Shown here one piece after another: positions 48,536 to 58,555 of a stretch of 64,000 nt of DNA. A program made the position numbers and the translations under genes. Where the stretch lies: NCBI RefSeq assembly GCF_023156585.1, contig NZ_JALNMI010000003.1:480196-544195 (forward strand), read 5' to 3'. How positions within the stretch are numbered: the stretch's first letter is position 1; every line of letters begins with the position of its first letter. The stretch comes from Subsaxibacter sp. CAU 1640 (GTDB taxonomy: Bacteria; Bacteroidota; Bacteroidia; Flavobacteriales; Flavobacteriaceae). The notes beneath the pieces are model-generated. The model had not been told where the DNA came from. It was given only the letters and a program-made list of their open reading frames with translations, and did no database searches.

Positions 48536-49213
48536 ATGCGAATAGATATTATTACTGTTTTACCTGAACTTCTCAAAAGTCCCTTTGAAGCCTCTATTTT
48601 AAAGCGTGCTATCGAAGCCGATTTGGTAAGTGTGCATTTTCATAATTTGAGAGATTATACATCAGATAGATATAAATCTGTTGACGATACACAGTTTGGT
48701 GGTGGCGCAGGTATGGTTATGATGATTGAACCTATTGATAAATGCATCAGCAAATTGCAGTCCGAACGATCTTATGATGAAATTATCTATATGACACCAG
48801 ATGGCGAAACCTTAAAACAGGGAATTGCGAACCAATTATCACTAAAAGAGAATATAATCATCTTATGTGGACATTATAAAGGTGTAGATCAAAGAGTTCG
48901 TGATAAATTCATTACCAAAGAAATTTCCATTGGAGATTATGTACTATCAGGCGGTGAACTTGGAGCTGCAGTGCTTTGTGATGCCGTAATAAGATTAATT
49001 CCTGGTGTGTTGGGCAACGAAACTTCCGCATTGACAGATTCTTTTCAAGATAACTTATTGGCGCCACCTATTTATACAAAACCCAGAGAATATAAGGGCT
49101 TGAAGGTTCCTGAAGTTTTGTTCAGTGGCAATTTTCCAAAAATTGAAAAGTGGAGAGAAGAACAGGCCTATTTAAGAACAAAGGAGAGACGTCCTGATTT
49201 ACTTGAAGATTGA
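48536..49213 (+). CDS. trmD: tRNA (guanine37-N1)-methyltransferase
   Basis: TrmD methylates N1 of G37 in tRNAs to prevent frameshifting. The 225-residue SPOUT enzyme has [12 protein letters not shown] at the start, GGGAGMVMM near residue 57, the SAM-binding trefoil-knot motif [15 protein letters not shown] near 131, and PGVLGN. rplS follows 195 bp downstream, but with its own promoter. Confidence 0.95.
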   Translation: MRIDIITVLPELLKSPFEASILKRAIEADLVSVHFHNLRDYTSDRYKSVDDTQFGGGAGMVMMIEPIDKCISKLQSERSYDEIIYMTPDGETLKQGIANQLSLKENIIILCGHYKGVDQRVRDKFITKEISIGDYVLSGGELGAAVLCDAVIRLIPGVLGNETSALTDSFQDNLLAPPIYTKPREYKGLKVPEVLFSGNFPKIEKWREEQAYLRTKERRPDLLED

Positions 49214-49305
49214 TTTTTCAGGTTTCTTACAGTAAAAACCGATTTCATTTCTTCAAATAATTATATATCAATAAGATAATCAACAAAAAAATTATCCTTA
49301 ATTGA

Positions 49306-49335
49306 TTGCCAATTATTAATTATTGATTATTTTTG
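49306..49335 (+). promoter_or_regulatory. Complete Bacteroidota promoter for rplS
   Basis: A TTG -33 element at 49306-49308 and a TATTTTTG -7 box at 49328-49335, separated by 19 bp. It is the best-matching promoter in the window. Confidence 0.8.
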
Positions 49336-49339
49336 CGTC

Positions 49340-49408
49340 CAATTTCGGATTAACCTCTGGCGAAGTACGCGAATGTTGGTTTGAATCAATCTTATAAAAC
49401 TTAAAAAG
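49340..49408 (+). promoter_or_regulatory. Probable L19 ribosomal-protein leader
   Basis: The predicted rplS leader is about 69 nt. It can fold with an AACC (49352-49355)/GGTT (49378-49381) outer stem and a GCG (49360-49362)/CGC (49368-49370) inner hairpin. I recall a published leader class for L19 in Flavobacteria thought to bind L19 for feedback control; a match to that class needs a covariance-model search. Confidence 0.5.
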
Positions 49409-49759
49409 ATGAATTCTTTAGTAAAATTTGTACAAGACGAATTTGTAGAAAAAAAGGAAATTCCAGATTTCAGCGCTGGTGATACTATTACAGTGTATTA
49501 TGAAATCCGTGAAGGTGACAAAAAACGTACACAGTTCTTTAAAGGTGTTGTATTGCAACGTAAAGGTTCTGGTAGTTCTGAAACATTTACCATCCGTAAA
49601 ATGTCTGGAACCATTGGTGTAGAGCGTATCTTCCCAGTAAACTTACCAGCTCTTCAAAAAATTGAAGTAAATAAAAGAGGTAAAGTTAGACGTTCTAGAA
49701 TTTATTATTTCAGAGGTCTTACTGGTAAAAAAGCAAGAATCAAAGAAAGAAGAGACTAA
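49409..49759 (+). CDS. rplS: Large ribosomal subunit protein bL19
   Basis: A 116-residue ribosomal protein located at the 30S-50S interface. It begins MNSLVKFVQDEF and has the family core DTITVYYEIREGDKKRTQFFKG, GSGSSETFTIRKMS and the basic end. Length is normal. It is transcribed from its own promoter through a foldable leader and ends in a strong bidirectional terminator. Confidence 0.96.
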   Translation: MNSLVKFVQDEFVEKKEIPDFSAGDTITVYYEIREGDKKRTQFFKGVVLQRKGSGSSETFTIRKMSGTIGVERIFPVNLPALQKIEVNKRGKVRRSRIYYFRGLTGKKARIKERRD

Positions 49760-49776
49760 TTCAAGTCTTCAATATA

Positions 49777-49809
49777 AAAAAGCCCGAAACAAAATGTTTC
49801 GGGCTTTTT
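49777..49809. terminator. Bidirectional terminator between rplS and the convergent lipoprotein gene
   Basis: A 14-bp perfect stem (49777-49790 with 49796-49809), 5-nt loop, with A-run and T-run on the two sides, so it works on both strands. Confidence 0.9.
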
Positions 49810-49829
49810 GTTTTTTCACTCTATTTGAA

Positions 49830-51005
49830 TTAATACTCTTTTGCAAACTTGGTCCAGCTATCATCATTCGTACGATTATCAATATTAGGATCAAACAACG
49901 CATTGTCAGTTCCTATATAGGTACCTTGGTTTGAAACCCAATAATAATTGGAGCCAGACGGCACATTATATTGTTCTCGTGTTTCGTGATTGCCTATTAA
50001 GGTGGTTTCATTGATGCCACGAATGGTTTTTGAATGTCCTACGTCATTCATATTACTACGATTCAAATATCCTTTGTGCGATATATCCAAAATATCACTA
50101 TATGTATCACCTATAGAACGAGACGTATTCCCAGCAGCTGCAATAGCCTGCATACGTCGAGCGTGAGCTGCAGCACTTTGTTGAGCTGCTCTATTCCAAA
50201 ATTCATTGGTTTTTTGAATATTTTGCATCAACTGCCCATTCATTACCTGTATCCATTGCGGATTAATTTGAGCATTTGCCAATGAATAAATATATGCATT
50301 CTTCGCTTGCGCAAAGTAATCATCTGAAGCCTCTATTTCGGTAGTTTGAATTGTCCAATTGACCACTTGAGATTTAATGATATCATATCTCACCATAAGA
50401 ATCATTGATTTGGAACCTTGATTGTTTTCCCATTCCGTAGCCATCGCTTCTACTCTTCTTTGCGACCCAGTATTTGGCATTGCATTGAATAATTTTTGAT
50501 AAAGCCCAGAAACTTCCGGAACGTCATAACTTGTCAAAAATTTATACCCTTGAGATTGTGCATTCGGTTTGATGACTTGATTCAGCAATTGCTGATTTGA
50601 TATTGGTTGTCCAATGGCATGTCCACTCATTTGAATAGTTTCCAAAACCATAGGATCATTGCTCCAGGCATAAGATTCCGATTCCATTTTATGAACCTTC
50701 AGGCCTTGAGGCCCTTCAATATAAATAGGACTATTGACACTGTTGACGTTCCAACTTTTTGGAATCGGATAACGCGTTTGCACCAATCCGTTTTTTGGGT
50801 CTACGTATTCATTGTATTTTGTGGTTTCGATACCCTTCATAGATTCCGATTGAAGCATAGCAATAGTTTCAGTTGTGTTGTTCATCCCATTATTAGTTTT
50901 TGATTGTTTGTTCGAATCAGAATTGTTTTTTTGGGCGTTTCCATTATTGCAAGCAAGTAGAAAAAATATGCCGATGGAATAAAAGGTGATTTTGATTGTT
51001 TTCAT
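49830..51005 (-). CDS. Predicted lipoprotein of unknown function
   Basis: A 391-residue protein with lipobox FLLAC (Cys19) followed by a low-complexity Asn/Ser/Lys linker (about 20-45). The rest is soluble; the region about 260-290 is rich in Ala/Gln (RAAQQSAAAHARRMQA) and the C-terminus has Tyr/Asn/Gly-rich segments. No family recognised. It converges on rplS. Upstream lies a 765-bp non-coding region that starts with a perfect inverted repeat (51073-51094), a candidate operator or leader hairpin. Confidence 0.75.
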   Translation of the reverse strand: MKTIKITFYSIGIFFLLACNNGNAQKNNSDSNKQSKTNNGMNNTTETIAMLQSESMKGIETTKYNEYVDPKNGLVQTRYPIPKSWNVNSVNSPIYIEGPQGLKVHKMESESYAWSNDPMVLETIQMSGHAIGQPISNQQLLNQVIKPNAQSQGYKFLTSYDVPEVSGLYQKLFNAMPNTGSQRRVEAMATEWENNQGSKSMILMVRYDIIKSQVVNWTIQTTEIEASDDYFAQAKNAYIYSLANAQINPQWIQVMNGQLMQNIQKTNEFWNRAAQQSAAAHARRMQAIAAAGNTSRSIGDTYSDILDISHKGYLNRSNMNDVGHSKTIRGINETTLIGNHETREQYNVPSGSNYYWVSNQGTYIGTDNALFDPNIDNRTNDDSWTKFAKEY

Positions 51006-51072
51006 TATTTCAGTTGTTTCATTTATATAGTATCGAAGGGTTCGGAAAATGTCATCATTTTCAACTTCAAAC

Positions 51073-51094
51073 GTTATTAACTTTTGTTAATAAC
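51073..51094. repeat. Perfect 9-bp inverted repeat upstream of the lipoprotein gene
   Basis: GTTATTAAC at 51073-51081 and GTTAATAAC at 51086-51094, separated by TTTT. It is 68 bp before the start codon at 51005 and could be an operator or an RNA hairpin. Confidence 0.6.
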
Positions 51095-51180
51095 CATAGT
51101 TAATATCGATTTGATAACTAAATTGTTATATTTTTTGATATATGACAATATAATTTGTATTTTAGTAAAACGATTAACAA

Positions 51181-51253
51181 CAACATTTCTAATGTTGGTT
51201 TCAGCATCGAAAATTGAATTAATGTTAAATCGTATAAAGTAACGTTCTTTATA
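51181..51253. repeat. Two further inverted repeats in the non-coding region
   Basis: CAACATT/AATGTTG (51181-51187 with 51191-51197, 3-nt spacer) and TATAAAG/CTTTATA (51233-51239 with 51247-51253, 7-nt spacer). They lie between the lipoprotein gene and the candidate RNA. No convincing ORF covers this part. Confidence 0.5.
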
Positions 51254-51359
51254 AAAATTGTTTTTTGAGGTTATTTCAGAGTCACGTGTATGCGTGCTAT
51301 AATTGGAACAACCATGATATCTTAAAAAGTGTCGCATGTGTTACAGGCCGCAACTATTA

Positions 51360-51683
51360 AGATTGAAAGTTTCCAAAGAGGTCTGTAGCGAAAGCAAAGG
51401 CAAGGTAGGAAGCAATGTTTTGGAAATTATAAGTCGTGCAAACGAGGTGTAAGAGAAGAAACATCAAGAAAAACAATCAACTGAAACAAAGTAATAACAG
51501 GTCAATACATTTTGAAAGTTATGAAACGTTTCATTGAAATAGTGAAATTTGAATTTGATAGGTGATACAGAATGTATATTCTTATCAACCGTACAGCAGA
51601 AATGCTGTTAGAATCACAAAGTAACTGTTTCAAAAAAGCCATGTCAAAGTAGTTTTGCTACAGTGATATGGCTTTTGTCTTTT
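51360..51683 (+). ncRNA. Candidate structured non-coding RNA ending in a terminator
   Basis: The 765-bp gap 51006-51770 has no credible ORF. On the plus strand it can form: an 11-pair stem with G-U pairs (51368-51378 with 51418-51428); a 4-bp stem closed by a GCAA tetraloop (51434-51445); a 7-pair stem with one bulge (51561-51567 with 51583-51590); a 6-bp stem with a GAAA tetraloop (51593-51608); and a long terminator hairpin (51634-51676). The icd promoter lies after the terminator, so this is a separate transcript. It does not show the conserved motifs of tmRNA, RNase P RNA or SRP RNA that I can recognise. The 5' end and promoter are not identified. Confidence 0.5.
51634..51683 (+). terminator. 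Terminator of the candidate non-coding RNA
   Basis: A 13-pair outer stem including one G-U pair (51634-51646 with 51664-51676), a small internal loop, a 4-bp inner stem (51649-51652 with 51658-51661), and a T-rich tail. Confidence 0.8.
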
Positions 51684-51720
51684 ATAATCTTTCCTGCTTT
51701 TTATTAGAGGTTTCATTTAC

Positions 51721-51728
51721 TATATTTG
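51721..51728 (+). promoter_or_regulatory. -7 promoter box for icd
   Basis: TATATTTG matches TAnnTTTG, lies 37 bp after the terminator hairpin of the candidate RNA, and 43 bp before the icd ATG. Confidence 0.65.
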
Positions 51729-51758
51729 TAAACTTTGATAAAATTATATCCCAATTAA

Positions 51759-54002
<2,244 letters not shown>

Positions 54003-54051
54003 AGTCAATTATTGTTTACAATAATTTAAAAAACATTAAACAATATTCTAT

Positions 54052-54080
54052 AAAAGCTCCTTATCTTTGAGGAGCTTTTA
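54052..54080 (+). terminator. Terminator of icd
   Basis: A 10-bp perfect stem (54052-54061 with 54070-54079), 8-nt loop, T-rich tail. It ends 16 bp before the TonB receptor start codon. Confidence 0.85.
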
Positions 54081-54095
54081 TTTTACAGTCGATTG

Positions 54096-56477
54096 ATGGA
54101 TAAATTCACCAAAACAATACTTCAGGTTATCATTTTTGTAATTTCCACATTTATGGCTGGCCAAGAAAAAGTAACATTGAGTGGAACGATTACTGACCAA
54201 ACCAGCAACGAAACCCTTATTGGTGTAAACATCATTTTTACAGAATTGCAAACTGGCACTACCACAAATGAGTATGGTTTCTATTCCATAACATTGCCAC
54301 AAGGTGAGTACAAAGTGCAGATAAGCTATCTCGGTTTTAATACCATTTCAGAAACCATTTTCCTTTCCGAAAACAAAACAATCAATTATAAGCTTTCTGA
54401 ATCTTCCGAAAGTCTTGATGAAATTGTCATTACAGAAAACGTCGAAAAACTCAACATCAAAAAACCTCAAATGAGTGTCAATGCTTTGTCCATTGGCACG
54501 ATTAAACAGATGCCTGTAGTTTTGGGAGAAGTGGACGTCATCAAATCGCTCACGTTGCTACCAGGTGTTACGAGTGCTGGCGAAGGTGCTTCCGGTTTTA
54601 ACGTTCGCGGTGGTGCCGTAGACCAAAATTTGATTCTTTTAGATGAAGCGACCATTTTCAATTCATCACATCTTTTTGGATTGTTTTCAGTTTTCAACCC
54701 AGATGCTATCAAGGATTTGAAGTTGTATAAAGGTGGGATTCCGGCTAAATACGGAGGCCGCGTATCTTCGGTCTTGGACATTTACCAAAAAGAAGGCAAC
54801 AGTAATGAATTTCATATGAATGGGGGAATTGGTCTCGTTTCCAGTCGATTATTGGCAGAAGGTCCAATCAAAAAGAAAAAAGGTTCATTTCTTTTGGGTG
54901 GAAGAAGCACTTACGCACATATTTTTCTTCCATTATTTGATTTGGATGACAATTCCGCGTATTTCTATGATTTGAATACTAAATTAAGTTATCGTTTGAA
55001 TGACAATAACAATATTTATCTTTCTGGATATTTCGGAAGAGATGTCTTTTCAATTTCAGATAGTTTCGAAAATATTTATGGTAATGCTGTTATCAATTTT
55101 CGTTGGAACCACTTGTTTTCAGATAAATTGTTTTCAAATGCATCACTGATTTATTCAGATTATTATTATGGACTCAACTTGAATTTTGTTGAATTCAATT
55201 GGGATTCCGGAATCCAGAATTTCAATTTTAAGTATGATTTGAAGCATTATCTGACGAATAAGTTCAAGCTGGAATATGGTTTGAACAGTATTTACTATCG
55301 ATTCAATCCAGGCGATATTCAGCCATCCACACCTACTTCAGGCTTAAACCCATTTAAATTGACCGATAAATATGCGTTTGAAAATGCGTTGTATTTAGAT
55401 GTGGAACATCAATTATCAAATAAATTAAGCGTTAGCTATGGATTACGGTTCAGTTCCTTTCTTCGATTGGGTCAGGATGAATTGAATGTTTACGAAAACG
55501 ACAATCCCGTAAATTTCAATGAGGAACTTCAAATTTATGAGGAAGCAGAACCAATTGGCACCGAAACTTTCAAGCGAAGTGATGTCATCCAATCATTTGC
55601 AAATTTAGAGCCTCGACTGGCTCTCGCCTATCAGTTAAATGAGAATTCTTCTGTAAAAGCAAGCTATAACAGAATGAGTCAATATTTGCACTTATTGTCT
55701 AATACAAGTTCGCCAACACCACTCGACGTTTGGACACCGAGTGGAAAATATGTAAAGCCACAATTGCTGGACCAATTCGCCTTTGGGTATTTCAAAACTA
55801 TAAATGATAATGACTATTCTTTGGAAATTGAAAGTTTTTACAAAACAGTAAAAAACCGAATCGATTACATCGATGGTGCAAACCTCATTGCAAACAATGC
55901 CATTGAACAAGTTATCTTGAATGGCGAAGCAAGAGCTTATGGCCTAGAACTTTTATTTCGAAAAAATGAAGGTAATTTTAAAGGATGGATTGCCTACACA
56001 CTTTCAAAATCCGAACAAAAAACAGAAGGCAGAACAGCTTTAGAAACAGGTATCAATAATGGTGATTGGTATAACACACCTTATGACAAAACACACGACA
56101 TTTCTGTTACGACGTCCTATGAATTCAATAAAAAATGGAGCTTGAGTGGAAATTTCCTTTTTCAAACCGGACAGCCTACCACATTTCCAAATGGTCAATA
56201 TGAGTATAACGGCATCACAATTCCTAATTATGAATCCAGAAATTCAAGTAGGTTGCCCAGCTACCACCGATTGGATGTCGCTTTAACCTTTAAACCGAAG
56301 CCCGATTCTCAAAAACGTTGGAAAAGTGAATGGGTTTTCAGCGCTTACAATGTTTATGATCGAAAAAATGCTGCATCGATTACGTTTAGGGAAAACCGCA
56401 ATACGAGTGCCAATGAAGCTGTTCGTCTAGCAATTTTCGGTATCATCCCTTCAGTATCTTATAACTTTAAATTTTAG
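54096..56477 (+). CDS. TonB-dependent outer-membrane receptor with carboxypeptidase-regulatory-like N-terminus
   Basis: A 793-residue outer-membrane barrel. It has a signal peptide (about 1-24), a CarboxypepD_reg-like domain (about 27-110, VTLSGTITDQTSNETLIGVNI), a plug domain (about 115-230, GFNVRGGAVDQNLILLDE) and a beta-barrel to the terminal aromatic FKF. It would import a ligand using TonB. The next gene encodes a DUF4249 lipoprotein starting directly after the stop, a common pairing in Bacteroidota. The ATG at 54096 is preferred over a TTG one codon before it. Ligand unknown. Confidence 0.9.
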   Translation: MDKFTKTILQVIIFVISTFMAGQEKVTLSGTITDQTSNETLIGVNIIFTELQTGTTTNEYGFYSITLPQGEYKVQISYLGFNTISETIFLSENKTINYKLSESSESLDEIVITENVEKLNIKKPQMSVNALSIGTIKQMPVVLGEVDVIKSLTLLPGVTSAGEGASGFNVRGGAVDQNLILLDEATIFNSSHLFGLFSVFNPDAIKDLKLYKGGIPAKYGGRVSSVLDIYQKEGNSNEFHMNGGIGLVSSRLLAEGPIKKKKGSFLLGGRSTYAHIFLPLFDLDDNSAYFYDLNTKLSYRLNDNNNIYLSGYFGRDVFSISDSFENIYGNAVINFRWNHLFSDKLFSNASLIYSDYYYGLNLNFVEFNWDSGIQNFNFKYDLKHYLTNKFKLEYGLNSIYYRFNPGDIQPSTPTSGLNPFKLTDKYAFENALYLDVEHQLSNKLSVSYGLRFSSFLRLGQDELNVYENDNPVNFNEELQIYEEAEPIGTETFKRSDVIQSFANLEPRLALAYQLNENSSVKASYNRMSQYLHLLSNTSSPTPLDVWTPSGKYVKPQLLDQFAFGYFKTINDNDYSLEIESFYKTVKNRIDYIDGANLIANNAIEQVILNGEARAYGLELLFRKNEGNFKGWIAYTLSKSEQKTEGRTALETGINNGDWYNTPYDKTHDISVTTSYEFNKKWSLSGNFLFQTGQPTTFPNGQYEYNGITIPNYESRNSSRLPSYHRLDVALTFKPKPDSQKRWKSEWVFSAYNVYDRKNAASITFRENRNTSANEAVRLAIFGIIPSVSYNFKF

Positions 56478-57293
56478 ATGATGAGACATTTTCTATATAT
56501 CATTTTGTTTGCAATTTGTTTCTCGTGTGAAGATGTCATTGATGTCGATTTGAATGAAGCTCCGCCAAAATTGGTCATCGACGCTTCCATCAATTGGTTT
56601 AAAAGTACCGCAGGAAACGAACAAAACATCAAGCTAACACTCACAGCTCCTTATTTCGAAAACAGCGTTCCTCCTGCCAATGGAGCGCAAGTGAGCATTG
56701 TAAACAGTCTTGGCGAGTCTTTTGTCTTTACTGAAATTGACAATTCTGGCATATATAGTACATCCAGTTTTTTGCCGGAAATCAACGAAACGTATACGCT
56801 CACAATATTGTATCAAAGTGAAATCTATACTGCTTCAGAAACACTCAAATCTGTCGTTCCCATTGACTTTGTTGAGCAAAATGATGAAGGAGGATTTTCG
56901 GGTGAAGAGACAGAATTGAAAGCCTTTTACACAGACCCAGCTGACGAAGAAAATTACTATTTTTTTGAGTTCATCAGCGACATTCCAGCAATTCCAAGTC
57001 TTGAAGTTTACAGCGACGAGTTCACAAATGGCAATCAAATTTTCGGTTTTTATACTGAAGAAGATTTAACGACAGATGATGTCGTTACCATCAGAAACTA
57101 TGGCGTGTCAGAGCGATTTTACAATTTTATGTTCATTCTTCTTCAACAAAATGGCCAAGAAGGTGGAGGACCATTTGAAACCCAACCAGCAACTGTTCGC
57201 GGCAACTGCATCAATCAAACCAATCCAGACAACTTCCCGCTGGGTTATTTCAGACTATCCGAAGTCGCAGAATTTATATATACGGTCGAATGA
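56478..57293 (+). CDS. DUF4249 lipoprotein, partner of the TonB receptor
   Basis: A 271-residue lipoprotein (lipobox AICFSC, Cys17) with the family start CEDVIDVDLNEAPPKLVIDA, followed by beta-rich Ig-like sequence. DUF4249 genes usually follow TonB receptors; a role as the accessory surface lipoprotein of that receptor is inferred. It starts with no gap after the receptor gene and shares its transcript. The stop codon is followed immediately by the dispersed element at 57294. Confidence 0.87.
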   Translation: MMRHFLYIILFAICFSCEDVIDVDLNEAPPKLVIDASINWFKSTAGNEQNIKLTLTAPYFENSVPPANGAQVSIVNSLGESFVFTEIDNSGIYSTSSFLPEINETYTLTILYQSEIYTASETLKSVVPIDFVEQNDEGGFSGEETELKAFYTDPADEENYYFFEFISDIPAIPSLEVYSDEFTNGNQIFGFYTEEDLTTDDVVTIRNYGVSERFYNFMFILLQQNGQEGGGPFETQPATVRGNCINQTNPDNFPLGYFRLSEVAEFIYTVE

Positions 57294-57420
57294 TTTGGGC
57301 GTTACCCATTTTTCACTTCTCGACTCAAAATGAGTCGTGCTGTCCGCTATATCTTTTTATGTCAAACTCACTCAATCGTTAAATGGCATAAAAAGGATGC
57401 CGCTACCATCACTAACGCAA
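57294..57420 (+). repeat. Foldable intergenic element directly after the DUF4249 stop codon
   Basis: It starts with TTTGGGCGTTACCC and ends with CACTAACGCAAAA. GCGTTA (57299-57304) pairs with TAACGC (57413-57418) at the ends; CGACTCA/TGAGTCG (57321-57327 with 57331-57337, 3-nt loop) forms an internal hairpin; and ATCTTTTTATG (57351-57361) pairs with CATAAAAAGGAT (57387-57398) with one bulge. The phrase pattern GGGCGTTACCC, GTCCGCTATATC, GGATGCCGCTAC, CTAACGC is one I recall from intergenic copies in other flavobacterial genomes, usually just 3' of genes. No second copy is in this window. Confidence 0.6.
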
Positions 57421-57431
57421 AACAAAATTTG

Positions 57432-57439
57432 TATTTTTG
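57432..57439 (+). promoter_or_regulatory. -7 promoter box for murQ
   Basis: TATTTTTG (TAnnTTTG) ends 4 bp before the murQ ATG, so the mRNA would have almost no leader. Confidence 0.6.
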
Positions 57440-57443
57440 ACGT

Positions 57444-58277
57444 ATGACGTTTATAAAAACAACAGAGCAAGATTCGCACTATAATCATCTCGAAAAGATG
57501 AGCGTTAATGAGTTGTTGACCCATATCAATACCGAGGACCAGTCTGTTCCATTGGCTGTTAAAAAAGCCATTCCACAAATAGAAAATCTTGTTGAAGTCA
57601 TCGTAAAAAAATTAAAAGATGGTGGCCGTTTGTTTTACATAGGCGCAGGTACCAGTGGTCGTTTAGGCATTATAGATGCTTCAGAATGTCCACCTACATT
57701 TGGTGTTTCGCATAATTTAGTCATTGGACTGATTGCAGGAGGCGATGCTGCCATTAGAAAAGCCGTCGAATTTGCAGAAGATTCCACCACACAAGGTTGG
57801 GAAGATTTAAAATCGTATGCCATTAACCAGAACGATGTGGTTATAGGCATTGCCGCTTCTGGAACAACGCCTTATGTCGTTGGAGCTTTGAATAAATGTA
57901 ATGAACAACATATCGTGACAGGTTGTATCACTTGCAATCAAAATAGTCCATTATCCCAAACCGCTAAATTCCCAATCGAAGTCATCGTCGGACCGGAATT
58001 TGTAACCGGTAGCTCTCGTATGAAAGCTGGCACAGCACAGAAATTAGTATTGAATATGATATCCACTGCCACTATGATTCAACTAGGCAAAGTACAAGGC
58101 AATAAAATGGTGGATATGCAATTGAGCAATAACAAACTCGTAGATAGGGGTGTCAAAATGATTATGCAAGAGCTTCAAATTTCGCAGTTAGAAGCTCAAA
58201 AGTTATTGGACAAATATCATAACGTTCGTAACGCCATTCAAAACTACAAAAATGATGGAGCAGCCGAGAACAAATAA
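57444..58277 (+). CDS. murQ: N-acetylmuramic acid 6-phosphate etherase
   Basis: MurQ removes the lactyl ether from MurNAc-6-phosphate, giving GlcNAc-6-phosphate, during cell-wall recycling. The 277-residue SIS-domain protein has GAGTSGRLGIIDASECPPTFG-type motif (near residue 70) and GSSRMKAGTAQKLVLNMIS (near 190). Length is slightly short of 300 but complete at both ends. It overlaps the small membrane protein gene by 26 bp. Confidence 0.94.
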   Translation: MTFIKTTEQDSHYNHLEKMSVNELLTHINTEDQSVPLAVKKAIPQIENLVEVIVKKLKDGGRLFYIGAGTSGRLGIIDASECPPTFGVSHNLVIGLIAGGDAAIRKAVEFAEDSTTQGWEDLKSYAINQNDVVIGIAASGTTPYVVGALNKCNEQHIVTGCITCNQNSPLSQTAKFPIEVIVGPEFVTGSSRMKAGTAQKLVLNMISTATMIQLGKVQGNKMVDMQLSNNKLVDRGVKMIMQELQISQLEAQKLLDKYHNVRNAIQNYKNDGAAENK

Positions 58278-58485
58278 GGATTTGCTTTTCAAAGGGATTA
58301 AAACTATGGCCATCTGTGTGGCATTGATGTTTTTAGGACCTACCCTTCTATATATAGCTTTTAGCAATCAAGACAAGCCAACTTACCCAATTGTATTAAT
58401 TATTTCTATAATAGTTTGTGGATTGGCCGTATTTTTTCTTTTTAAAGGGATTTTGATTATTCTTAAAAGTTTATTTCATAATTAA
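58252..58485 (+). CDS. Small membrane protein, DUF6095-like
   Basis: A 77-residue protein with two membrane helices (about 18-36 and 44-72). I recall it as DUF6095, commonly found after murQ in flavobacteria. It overlaps murQ by 26 bp, so translation is probably coupled. Function unknown. Confidence 0.7.
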   Translation: MMEQPRTNKDLLFKGIKTMAICVALMFLGPTLLYIAFSNQDKPTYPIVLIISIIVCGLAVFFLFKGILIILKSLFHN

Positions 58486-58506
58486 ATTATCATATGCATA
58501 AAGTAA

Positions 58507-58538
58507 AAGACCCACTATAAAGAATAGCGGGTCTTCTT
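58507..58538. terminator. Terminator between the murQ operon and the convergent repeat lipoprotein gene
   Basis: A 12-position stem with one A-C mismatch (58507-58518 with 58524-58535), 5-nt loop. It can serve both strands. Confidence 0.7.
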
Positions 58539-58555
58539 ATTAAAAATTAATTGAA

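Noticed and set aside
51077..51337. 86-residue minus-strand ORF in the non-coding region
   Set aside because: No promoter, no domain, biased composition, and it covers several inverted repeats; it is unlikely to be translated.
51360..51683. tmRNA, RNase P RNA or SRP RNA identity for the candidate RNA
   Set aside because: No tRNA-like ends or tag ORF for tmRNA, no P4 consensus for RNase P RNA, and the length and loop sequences do not fit SRP RNA.
56478..57293. Truncated DUF4249 protein caused by the repeat element
   Set aside because: The C-terminus ends at a position that looks normal for the family (EFIYTVE), so the element lies after a complete gene.
57294..57420. Simple terminator for the DUF4249 gene
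   Set aside because: The element is much longer than a terminator, has paired ends and two inner hairpins, and lacks a T-run directly after the first hairpin.
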